In this document: positions 1 through 6,461 of the stretch, piece after piece
How positions within the stretch are numbered: position 1 is the stretch's first letter
Layout: every line of letters begins with the position of its first letter
Assembly: GCA_016200785.1 (NCBI GenBank)
Contig: JACQED010000528.1
Coordinates: 1-16,670, forward strand
Direction: 5' to 3'
DNA: 16,670 bases
Origin: Chloroflexota bacterium
GTDB taxonomy: Bacteria > Chloroflexota > Anaerolineae > Anaerolineales > JACQED01
The notes under the pieces: model-generated
What the model saw: the letters and a program-made list of their open reading frames with translations, nothing else
Told to the model about the DNA's origin: nothing
The model's database searches: none
Position numbers and translations under genes: made by a program

Positions 1-1352
1 AACCCGAGGGCTTTGACCGCGCCGGCCAAATCGCCTCCGTTGGCACTTACTTTCGAAAGACAGCAGTGAAGCGTCGGCGCCTCCAGGGCGATCGCCGCCA
101 ATTGCTCACCCCAGCGCCGGAGTGTTTCGTGCCGACCGGCTAGGAACATCACTTCCGCGTTGGTCTCGGCGATGACGACCGCGCGCCGGGTGTCGCTGGC
201 CGCGAGATAGAAGGTGATGGCGGTTTCGGGCCAGCCCTGCGATTCGTACCACTGACCGGCGCGCTTCTGAATTTCACGCAAGCGGGCTGGCGCGGCTGAT
301 TTGAGTCGGGCGAGCAAGAACTCGCGGAACAAGTGATGATAGCGGAACGCGCGATGCTCGTCGCCGATTCCGCTTATGAACAACCGCTGTGCTTCGGCCT
401 GCCTCAGCATGTCGGCGCTGTCACGCCGACCGAGAACCGCGTCGCACGACTCAGCATCCATTTCGGGCAGCACGGCCGACTCCAGCAAGAACTGTCGCAG
501 TGGGGCAGGTTGGCCGGCGAGGACTTCATCGGCGAGATAGTCGTACACCGGCGCGTCGGCCTGGCGTGCGCGAAGCCAGGTCGCAACCAGCCCTTGCCAC
601 ATCAAATGACTCGTGAGCAGAATTCCGGTAATCCAACCCTCGGCGTCCGCCGTCAGTTGTTCTGCCTCTGAATCGGGAACGACGACGTCGTTGCGCAGCC
701 GCAACAGGGCCTGCACTTCGGCCGGCGTGAAACGAAGCTGCTCTTCGCTCAGTCCGGCGATCTCCTGGCGGGCAGCGAGCGGCGCGATCGGAAACGGTGG
801 GATGGTACGACTGGCGATCAAAAGGTGGGCTTGCTCCGGCAGGACCTCAAGCAATTTTGTAAAGAAGCGGCCCACAGACTCCACGTCCTCCACGACGTGA
901 TAGTCGTCGAGGCACAGGACAAAGTAGCCGTCAATACTGCTTTCGATCCCTCGCGCGAACGCCGAGGCCAATTGCTCAACGTGCGCCGGGCGGCCCGACT
1001 CACCAAGCAGGGCTTGCAACGCTTCACCAAAATTTGGGAAGGGGCCGCGCATCGCGGCGACCAGGTCGGCGGCGAGAACCGTAAGATCGCGGTCGGTCTC
1101 GTCGAGCGCACACCAGGCGACGGGGAAGTCGGTGTCGCGCGCGAAGTCCACGACGAGTGAGGTCTTGCCGTAGCCAGCCGCCGCCGCGACCAACACAAGT
1201 TTGCGGTTGATGTTCTGATGCAGGAAGTCGAGCAGCCTCTGCCGCCTCAAGAGCACGGGCGGCCGATCGGGGAGAGAATGTTTCGTGAGGCGAGATCCGT
1301 GATTAGCTGTCACGCGCGTTTGGCGTTCCGTCGAATCGGATCGAAGCGTCAT
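1..1352 (-). CDS. LuxR/MalT-like (LAL, STAND ATPase) transcriptional regulator, C-terminus outside window
   Basis: This is an uninterrupted reading frame of 450 codons that runs off the left edge, so the DNA-binding end is not visible. It starts at the ATG at 1352-1350; an in-frame TGA lies upstream with no other ATG between, and an AAGGGG stretch is a plausible ribosome site. A lead-in of the form RPPVLLRRQRLLDFL is followed by a Walker A motif AAAAGYGKTS (residues 56-65) and a Walker B FVLCLDD (about 144-150). After these come LLIASR and a winged-helix/TPR-type region containing FRYHHLFREFLLARL, which is typical of MalT-like ATPases. In this family ATP and an inducer drive oligomerisation, and a C-terminal LuxR helix-turn-helix binds DNA. 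Whether this protein ends in a LuxR HTH, or instead carries a BTAD/SARP module, cannot be seen. The regulated genes are unknown. Confidence 0.87.
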   Translation of the reverse strand, partial: MTLRSDSTERQTRVTANHGSRLTKHSLPDRPPVLLRRQRLLDFLHQNINRKLVLVAAAAGYGKTSLVVDFARDTDFPVAWCALDETDRDLTVLAADLVAAMRGPFPNFGEALQALLGESGRPAHVEQLASAFARGIESSIDGYFVLCLDDYHVVEDVESVGRFFTKLLEVLPEQAHLLIASRTIPPFPIAPLAARQEIAGLSEEQLRFTPAEVQALLRLRNDVVVPDSEAEQLTADAEGWITGILLTSHLMWQGLVATWLRARQADAPVYDYLADEVLAGQPAPLRQFLLESAVLPEMDAESCDAVLGRRDSADMLRQAEAQRLFISGIGDEHRAFRYHHLFREFLLARLKSAAPARLREIQKRAGQWYESQGWPETAITFYLAASDTRRAVVIAETNAEVMFLAGRHETLRRWGEQLAAIALEAPTLHCCLSKVSANGGDLAGAVKALG

Positions 1353-1565
1353 GGTTGGCCCCTTGCCCGAATAGCGTTGATGACACCAGCCACGCGAAGT
1401 GTTGGCCGTTCCGTAAGTTCATTCGAGTAGCCAGTAAGGTTAGCCGAAAAATGATATTCGATTTTCTCTCTTAGCGATAGAGGCTATGCGAATCAGTTTG
1501 GCCATGATTCCCCAATTCGCTGTAGTGCTGCCCGCCGACACTTTTGCGCTATACCCATCGTGACC
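1353..1565. other. intergenic region upstream of the LAL regulator
   Basis: This 213-bp gap separates the regulator start from the end of the upstream operon on the same strand. Its middle (about 1445-1500) is clearly more AT-rich than the flanking genes, as expected for a promoter region reading leftward. A minus-strand TATCAT at 1456-1451 could be a -10 element, but no convincing -35 lies at the right distance. No gene, hairpin with a T tract or operator could be supported. Confidence 0.35.
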
Positions 1566-2360
1566 TCACCACACAGCATCGGGATAGGTGGCAGCGCCGG
1601 CCATCTTCCCCGCCATTTTGTACATATGGACGCCAGTGTAAGGCTCGCCGAGAATGCCGTCGTGAATCGCCCAACTGCGCCCACGAATCGATCGCTCGGC
1701 GCCAGGCCTTCGAAAAGGAGTCGAGCCGTCGAGGCGCGCGACAATATCTCCGCCGGGTGCGAAGCGCGTGTTCAGGCTTTCCATCCACCGCTTGCCTTGC
1801 TGATATGCGAATCCGTAGCGTTCGAAGGCGATCGCGTTGTGATAAGTCAGCGGCTCGACGAAGTACATTTCGCGGCCAAACGCGGAGATGAATCCTTCGA
1901 ACGCACAGATCGCATCCTTGAGAATCCTGAGGCCGCGTCGCACCTGGCCCGGCGCCAGGCCGGCCTCCAGCGCCGCCATCTCCGCCGGCACGTTCCGCGC
2001 CAATGTACCGAACTGCGTTTTCGTTCCGTCGGGCAACCGGTCCACGTCAAAGCGCGGCGAGGCCGGATCGTTGACGACGAACAGAAGGACGATGATTTGA
2101 TTATTCATCGTGTCGGCGAGGTGGGCATAGACGAGCGGGTCGGGGAAGCCAGGCGACGGCCGCAAATCGATCTCGACCGAGGCGGACGCGGCAGACCCAT
2201 TGAGGGTCAGCAGTGAATTTCCGTGATCGTCGCAGAACTTCGAAGGATGAATGTGAAAGCGTTCGAGCAGGGCAGGGGGAAATATCGAGCCGTAGAGTTT
2301 TTCTTTCGCGGCCTCCGGCAAGCGATTGGCGGCCGCAATGGAGCGTGGCGCGGTTTCCAT
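1566..2360 (-). CDS. conserved-looking protein of unknown function, translationally coupled to smpB
   Basis: A 264-residue soluble protein with no signal peptide or membrane segment. I do not recognise the family. Visible traits are a central hydrophobic strand NNQIIVLLFVVNDP, a segment rich in conserved-type aromatics (FGREMYFVEPLTYHNAIAFE, residues about 160-180), and a C-terminal part with RLDGSTPFRRP and RGRSWAIHDGILGEPYTG. The uneven spread of charged, aromatic and glycine residues looks like an enzyme or binding fold, but no catalytic motif can be named. The start overlaps the smpB stop in the string GTGATG: either GTG at 2363 or ATG at 2360 may be used, and I prefer the ATG. That overlap implies coupled translation with SmpB, and the gene is last in the ctpA-smpB operon. 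Confidence 0.72.
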   Translation of the reverse strand: METAPRSIAAANRLPEAAKEKLYGSIFPPALLERFHIHPSKFCDDHGNSLLTLNGSAASASVEIDLRPSPGFPDPLVYAHLADTMNNQIIVLLFVVNDPASPRFDVDRLPDGTKTQFGTLARNVPAEMAALEAGLAPGQVRRGLRILKDAICAFEGFISAFGREMYFVEPLTYHNAIAFERYGFAYQQGKRWMESLNTRFAPGGDIVARLDGSTPFRRPGAERSIRGRSWAIHDGILGEPYTGVHMYKMAGKMAGAATYPDAVW

Positions 2361-2836
2361 CACTTGCTCTTTGCTGCCAACGCGCGGGCGATCTCACGGT
2401 CGCTGTCGCGCTTGGCCATCGCCTGCCGCTTATCGTATTGTCTCTTGCCTTTGGCAAGCGCGATTTCGATTTTCGCCCTGCCTTTTGACAGATACAGGCG
2501 CAGCGGCACAATCGTCAGGCCTTTCTGCTGGGCCTTCTCGAGCAGTCTGGCTATCTCTTTGCGGTGCAGGAGCAACTTGCGCGGGCGGGTGGGAGCATGG
2601 TTGTCGCGGCTGGCCGGATCGTACACGGCAATATGCGCGTTCACCAGCCACATCTCGCCGCGCTCCTCGCGCACGTAACTCTCGCGCAGATTTACCCGCC
2701 CGGCGCGAATCGACTTGATCTCACTGCCGCGCAGAACCAGGCCCGCCTCGAACCGGTCGGAGATAAAGTAATCGTGCGTCGCCTTCCTGTTCGTGGCGAC
2801 GACTTTGATTCCCTCTTTCGCGTTGATCTGTGCCAT
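2360..2836 (-). CDS. smpB: SsrA-binding protein SmpB
   Basis: The 158-residue product is full length for SmpB. SmpB binds the tRNA-like domain of tmRNA and brings it to stalled ribosomes for trans-translation, which rescues the ribosome and tags the nascent chain for degradation. The N-terminal core shows the family pattern NRKATHDYFI, then FEAGLVLRGSEIKSIRAG and VNLRESYV. The middle has PTRPRKLLLHRKEI, and the basic tail YDKRQAMAKRDSDREI is the segment that enters the mRNA channel. It lies 13 bp downstream of the S41 protease and shares its stop with the start of the next gene, so the three genes are likely co-transcribed. No strong Shine-Dalgarno precedes the ATG at 2836. The partner tmRNA gene (ssrA) is not in the window. 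Confidence 0.97.
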   Translation of the reverse strand: MAQINAKEGIKVVATNRKATHDYFISDRFEAGLVLRGSEIKSIRAGRVNLRESYVREERGEMWLVNAHIAVYDPASRDNHAPTRPRKLLLHRKEIARLLEKAQQKGLTIVPLRLYLSKGRAKIEIALAKGKRQYDKRQAMAKRDSDREIARALAAKSK

Positions 2837-2849
2837 GCGTCAGACGTCG

Positions 2850-4010
2850 TTATTCGCCTGTCAGTAAATACTGCGCCGCGCGATCCATCTGCGGATCGCT
2901 CGCGCCGTTTCGGGCGGGCGCTTCAATCGTCGGCGTCAGGCCGCGGCCGTCGATCGCCTGACGCGCCGGCGTATACCAGCGCGCCGCAGTGACGTGAACG
3001 CTCGACCCGTCCGAGAGATCGAAGACCAACTGCACCGAACCTTTGCCATAGGTCTTCTCGCCGATCAACGGGCCGCGCCCTCGGTCACTCAGCGCACCGG
3101 CGACGATCTCTGCTGCGCTCGCCGTGCCGTGATTGACAAGGACGACCAGCGGCATTGCGGCGGCAAAGCCTTTGCCCGGAGCAGAGAACTCCTTTTCAAC
3201 GGCGTTTCTGCGATCCTCAAAGGCCACGCCGCCGCCGTCCAGGAATTCAGCTGCCACTTTGATCGAGGCATCGAGCAGCCCGCCGCTATTATCCCGCAGA
3301 TCGAGAATCAAGTGCGTGACGCCCCGCGCCGTCAGATCGTCATAGGCGCTCTTCACTTCGTCCGGCGTTCGGTCGCTGAAGCGGTTGATGGCGATGACGC
3401 CGAGTGTCGGGCGCCCGTCCACCTGCCGCCAAGTGACCGAGGGGATCTCGAACTGTTCGCGCTTCAACGTCACATCGCGCGGAGCCTCCTGGCCGCGCCG
3501 GACGGTCAGAGTCACCTCAGTGCCGACCGGTCCGCGAATCAACGCGCTTACTTCGTCGAGTCCGATCCCGGCGGGTATCGACCGGCCATCCACCGCCAAC
3601 AGGATGTCGCCTTCCACTATCCCGGCGCGCGCAGCCGGCAGATTGGGGAAGGGAGCCAGTATGACTTGGCCGCCCTCATTGTACCTGAGTTCGGCGCCGA
3701 TGCCCCCGAACGTGCCCAGCAGGTTGTTCGTCTCCAGTTCGTGCGCCGGCGGCTCGACAAAGATTGTATACGGGTCTTTCAGCGCGGCCACCATGCCGCG
3801 GACGGCTCCATACTCCAGCGTGGTGTCGTCCGGGACATCGCCAATGAATTGCACGCGCAGAATGCCGCGAACCTCGGCCACCAGGGGAAACTGTCCTGCC
3901 GCAGCTCGTTCGACTCTCGCGCGGGTGTAGTAACCGGCGACGAAGGCCGCCGAAAGAAAGCCGGTCAACAACAACGAGTAAACCACGTAACCCGACCTTT
4001 TCTGATTCAT
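2850..4010 (-). CDS. S41 family C-terminal processing serine protease (CtpA/Prc-like)
   Basis: The 386-residue product is a membrane-anchored protease that cleaves proteins near their C-terminus outside the cytoplasmic membrane. Residues about 8-27 form an N-terminal signal-anchor helix. A cap region with the family motif LKDPYTIFVEP (77-87) follows, then a PDZ domain (about 100-175, GGIGAEL and ARAGIVEGDILLAVDG), then the S41 core with LILDLRDNSGG (234-244). The catalytic serine is S298 in NHGTASAAEI. K323 and Q327 in TYGKGSVQ stand 25 and 29 residues later, the same spacing as Ser452, Lys477 and Gln481 of E. coli Prc. A GGAGG ribosome site precedes the ATG at 4010. It is the first gene of a leftward operon with smpB and is divergent from the M23 gene. 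In vivo substrates are unknown. Confidence 0.95.
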   Translation of the reverse strand: MNQKRSGYVVYSLLLTGFLSAAFVAGYYTRARVERAAAGQFPLVAEVRGILRVQFIGDVPDDTTLEYGAVRGMVAALKDPYTIFVEPPAHELETNNLLGTFGGIGAELRYNEGGQVILAPFPNLPAARAGIVEGDILLAVDGRSIPAGIGLDEVSALIRGPVGTEVTLTVRRGQEAPRDVTLKREQFEIPSVTWRQVDGRPTLGVIAINRFSDRTPDEVKSAYDDLTARGVTHLILDLRDNSGGLLDASIKVAAEFLDGGGVAFEDRRNAVEKEFSAPGKGFAAAMPLVVLVNHGTASAAEIVAGALSDRGRGPLIGEKTYGKGSVQLVFDLSDGSSVHVTAARWYTPARQAIDGRGLTPTIEAPARNGASDPQMDRAAQYLLTGE

Positions 4011-4048
4011 GATTGCCCGCCTCCGGCAGTAATTGATTGCAGCTCAGC

Positions 4049-4076
4049 TTGTCTTCCGGCCTCTCTTGACTATACT
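4049..4076 (+). promoter_or_regulatory. predicted promoter of the golvesin/M23 gene in the divergent gap
   Basis: TTGTCT (4049-4054) and TATACT (4071-4076) are separated by 16 bp, which fits a housekeeping sigma promoter. The start point would be near 4083, giving a leader of under 20 nt that still contains AGGAG (4091-4095). The complementary strand reads TATAGT at 4074-4069, so the leftward ctpA promoter could share the same melted region. This is prediction from consensus only. Confidence 0.5.
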
Positions 4077-4100
4077 ATCCCGGAACCCACAGGAGATGCT

Positions 4101-5975
4101 ATGGCAACACCCTACGACACAACTATCGCCGGTGTGTTCTGGACCGGCAAATCGGTCGGCGAGAAATCAATCGGCGAGCTAGTCAACACGATCAAGACGT
4201 ACGCGCCAAACATGACCGCGCTCTTCGTGAAGACCAGCGACGGCGCGAAGTGGCAGGCCGCGTTCGACTCGGTCAATCCTGCCCTCACGGTGTCCGGCCC
4301 GGCCAGTTTAGCCGGTTGGGTCAACACCGCCGGCGCCGCCGGCATTCAGATTCACGCCTGGTGCGTGCTCAACGGCGCCGATCTCATGGGCGAGGCCCAG
4401 CGCGTGATCGAAGCCTGCAAAGTCTCCGGCATCAAATCCATGCTGCTCGACGTCGAGGACGGCGCGGGATACTTCTCGGGCGGCGCGGCAGCGGCTCGAC
4501 AATTGATCCAGACGATTCGCGCCAGCATCCCGGCCGACTTTCATCTGGCGCTGAACTTCGACGCGCGCGGTCAGCACCCGAAGCACATCTACATCGAGGA
4601 GTGGCTGCCGTACGTCCAGAGCCTGCACCCGATGGTCTATCACACGCTCTTCGGCGTCGTCCCGCGCAGCGCGCTGGATAACGCTTTCGCCGCGACATCG
4701 GCTTATGGCAAACCTGTGGCGCCGATGCTCCAGGCATTTGACGGCACGCCGCCCAATGAGATGGCCGACGCCGGCAACTACGCTTTCCAGAAAGGCGCGG
4801 TCGGCATTTCGTATTTTCGCCTGGGCACAATCGGCCCGCAGGAGTTCGCCGCGATCAGATCGGTGCAACGCCCACAGACTGTCACCGCCACCGAGGGCGG
4901 CGGCACGACCGCATCGGCTGATCCCGATCCGACGAAGGACGGCGCCGTTATTGTCCGTCCCGGCCAGCCGGGCTACGACGAAGGGCAGTATCAGGAACTT
5001 CCGCCCGATCAAGCCTGGCAGGAGTTCGTGGACATCCACGGCTGGACGGTGCGATACAAGCCAACCTCGCCCCTCAACATGGTCTACGCCGGCTATCATC
5101 CGCCAATCACTGCGCCAGGGCGCTACGCGATCGAGGTCTTCATTCCATCGGCGCGCGCCGACACCGAAGCCGCCGAATACTACATCACCTATTACCAGAA
5201 CGGTCGGCGACTGGAGCGCAAGGTCTCGCTCGACCAATCGATCTACTTCGATCAGTGGGCCAGCCTCGGGCAGTTCGAACTCGATCCGTCCGCTATGGGG
5301 GCCGACAGCGGACGTGTCAACCTGGTAGATTACACCCTCGAGGACCCGCCGCATTGGATCGCCTTTTCCGCGATCCGCTGGCGGCCGGTGCCCCGTCCCT
5401 TGCCAGTGCCGGAGGGTGTGGCCGACGGCTTCGATGCGCCGGTCGGCAACGACGCGGAGCGACGCAGTCCGCGTCTCTGGCCGGGCCTATGGAAAGACGC
5501 CTGGTATCCGAACAGCGGCTACGCCCAGCAATACCACGACAGCACGGGCGCGCTCGCCTATCACACCGGCGCCGACCTAAATCTCAATGAGCCGATCTTC
5601 AATCTCGATCGCGGCTCGCCGGTATATGCTGTCGCTTCAGGCCGCGTCGCCTTCGCCGAGCGCGTGGGTGACTACTGGCGCAACATCATTGTCATCGAGC
5701 ATGACCCCACGCCCGACGGGACGAAAGTCTGCGCGCGCTACGCCCACGTCGAGGGGATCATCGTCAGCGTCGGACAGCGAGTGACGCGCGGCCAGCAGAT
5801 TTCAGTCGTGGGCAGTTCCGGCGGGTCTAACGGTAACTATCACTTGCACTTCGACCTCTCGCCGACCAACATTCTTTTAGGCAATGCCGGTCAATGGCCG
5901 GGGACGAAACTGGCCGATCTGCGAGCGAACTACATCGACCCGATCGAGTTCATACGGAATCACCGGCCGCAGTAG
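4101..5975 (+). CDS. TIM-barrel-like / golvesin-like / M23 endopeptidase fusion protein
   Basis: The frame is open from 2994, but that part is antisense to ctpA; the ATG at 4101 is chosen because AGGAG (4091-4095) sits 5 nt before it. The product is 624 residues. Residues 1-255 resemble a glycosidase-type TIM barrel (MLLDVED at 114-120, LALNFDARG at 149-157, then MVYHTLFG). Residues about 300-430 match the golvesin C-terminal-like beta sandwich (GRYAIEVFIPS, KVSLDQSIYFDQW, VNLVDYT, HWIAFSAIRW). Residues about 480-620 are a LytM/M23 zinc peptidase with H488 and D492 (HTGAD), H549 (RYAHV) and H581-L-H583 (YHLHFD), so the metal site looks complete. This suggests peptidoglycan or surface-polymer cleavage. 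No N-terminal signal peptide or membrane helix is visible, which is odd for such an enzyme. Confidence 0.88.
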   Translation: MATPYDTTIAGVFWTGKSVGEKSIGELVNTIKTYAPNMTALFVKTSDGAKWQAAFDSVNPALTVSGPASLAGWVNTAGAAGIQIHAWCVLNGADLMGEAQRVIEACKVSGIKSMLLDVEDGAGYFSGGAAAARQLIQTIRASIPADFHLALNFDARGQHPKHIYIEEWLPYVQSLHPMVYHTLFGVVPRSALDNAFAATSAYGKPVAPMLQAFDGTPPNEMADAGNYAFQKGAVGISYFRLGTIGPQEFAAIRSVQRPQTVTATEGGGTTASADPDPTKDGAVIVRPGQPGYDEGQYQELPPDQAWQEFVDIHGWTVRYKPTSPLNMVYAGYHPPITAPGRYAIEVFIPSARADTEAAEYYITYYQNGRRLERKVSLDQSIYFDQWASLGQFELDPSAMGADSGRVNLVDYTLEDPPHWIAFSAIRWRPVPRPLPVPEGVADGFDAPVGNDAERRSPRLWPGLWKDAWYPNSGYAQQYHDSTGALAYHTGADLNLNEPIFNLDRGSPVYAVASGRVAFAERVGDYWRNIIVIEHDPTPDGTKVCARYAHVEGIIVSVGQRVTRGQQISVVGSSGGSNGNYHLHFDLSPTNILLGNAGQWPGTKLADLRANYIDPIEFIRNHRPQ

Positions 5976-5999
5976 AACGGGGAAGCAAAGATCGCTCGC

Positions 6000-6058
6000 G
6001 CCGGATTGCCAAATCCGGCGTCTGGGGCTCGACGCGACGGATGTGACCATCCGCCGCG
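6000..6058. repeat. left REPIN-like hairpin pair
   Basis: Two hairpins lie 13 nt apart. The first has a perfect 8-bp stem, GCCGGATT (6000-6007) with AATCCGGC (6012-6019), and loop GCCA. The second has stem CGGATG (6038-6043) with CATCCG (6048-6053) and loop TGAC, and extends through one mismatch to 6033 and 6058. The second loop is nearly the complement of the first, so the two units stand in inverted orientation. They follow the M23 gene and could also act as a 3' end structure, although there is no T tract. Confidence 0.75.
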
Positions 6059-6086
6059 ACCAGATTAGACTCGAGACAACATGAGA

Positions 6087-6372
6087 GGCTTCGATTGTCA
6101 AACTGGCGTCCCAACTTCGTTCCCGAGCACCTCTATTTTGTCACAACCAAAGCCGTTGACTATGCTCATGTCTTCAAGCGTGCCGTTGTGAAGCGCATGC
6201 TGGTGGACACCTTCGATTGTTTCCGCGCTCAGAAACGATTGCTGCTTTTCTGCTTTGTCGCCATGCCGAATCACTTTCATTCGTGTATTATTCCAGTTGA
6301 CGATGTGCGGAAGTTTTCGCAATAGGGCGGGACATGGATCAAGAGCTCCCGCCTGATGTGACAATCCAAGCC
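6087..6372. mobile_element. 286-bp mini-RAYT element bounded by inverted ends
   Basis: The left end (6087-6108, beginning GGCTTCGATTGTCA) and the complement of the right end (6372-6350, beginning GGCTTGGATTGTCA) share 13 of their first 14 bases and both finish in a GGCG block. Between them lies the short transposase remnant. The ends carry the same GATTGTCA core as the neighbouring hairpins, linking the element to the REP-like repeats. The element seems to be a deletion derivative that kept both ends, comparable to a non-autonomous miniature element. Confidence 0.65.
6095..6325 (+). pseudogene. internally deleted REP-associated tyrosine transposase (RAYT, Y1 HUH family)
   Basis: The 76-residue frame starts at TTG 6095, behind GAGAGG; no ATG lies in frame between it and an upstream TGA. 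The N-terminus WRPNFVPEHLYFVTTKAV is the usual opening of IS200/IS605-like RAYT proteins. The HUH metal site is intact as MPNHFH near residues 57-62. Immediately after it the sequence jumps to IIPVDDVRKFSQ and stops. From memory, IIPVDDAR-type strings occur at the extreme C-terminus of related full-length transposases, so roughly half of the protein, including the helix with the catalytic tyrosine, is missing through an apparently clean internal deletion. The product cannot cleave DNA by itself. RAYTs normally mobilise the REP hairpins around them. Confidence 0.75.
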
Positions 6373-6394
6373 GAGCAAAGGGGATGCCGGTCGA

Positions 6395-6447
6395 GCCGGA
6401 TTGTCAAATCCGGCAGAACAGGTGGCGTGGATTTGACAATCCACGCC
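6395..6447. repeat. right REPIN-like hairpin pair
   Basis: The first hairpin, GCCGGATT (6395-6402) with AATCCGGC (6407-6414) and loop GTCA, differs from the left-side hairpin at 6000-6019 by one loop base. Nine nt later comes a perfect 10-bp stem, GGCGTGGATT (6424-6433) with AATCCACGCC (6438-6447), loop TGAC. The loops GTCA and TGAC are complements, so the pair is inverted as in a REPIN. It ends 14 bp from the sppA stop codon and could protect or terminate that transcript. Confidence 0.78.
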
Positions 6448-6461
6448 GAGCGCGCATAAGC

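Noticed and set aside
818..1198. Minus-strand 126-codon frame inside the LAL regulator
   Set aside because: It is a shifted frame; the true frame runs unbroken from 1352 to the window edge and carries Walker A and B motifs.
2994..4100. Upstream extension of the M23 gene giving a 993-residue protein
   Set aside because: This part is exactly antisense to the S41 protease, has no family features, and a good ribosome site supports the ATG at 4101.
4308..5354. Long minus-strand open frame (348 codons)
   Set aside because: It is a shadow of the golvesin/M23 gene in GC-rich DNA; composition is arginine/aspartate-rich with no recognisable domain.
6000..6447. CRISPR array
   Set aside because: Repeats are palindromes of differing sequence with very short linkers and no regular unique spacers.
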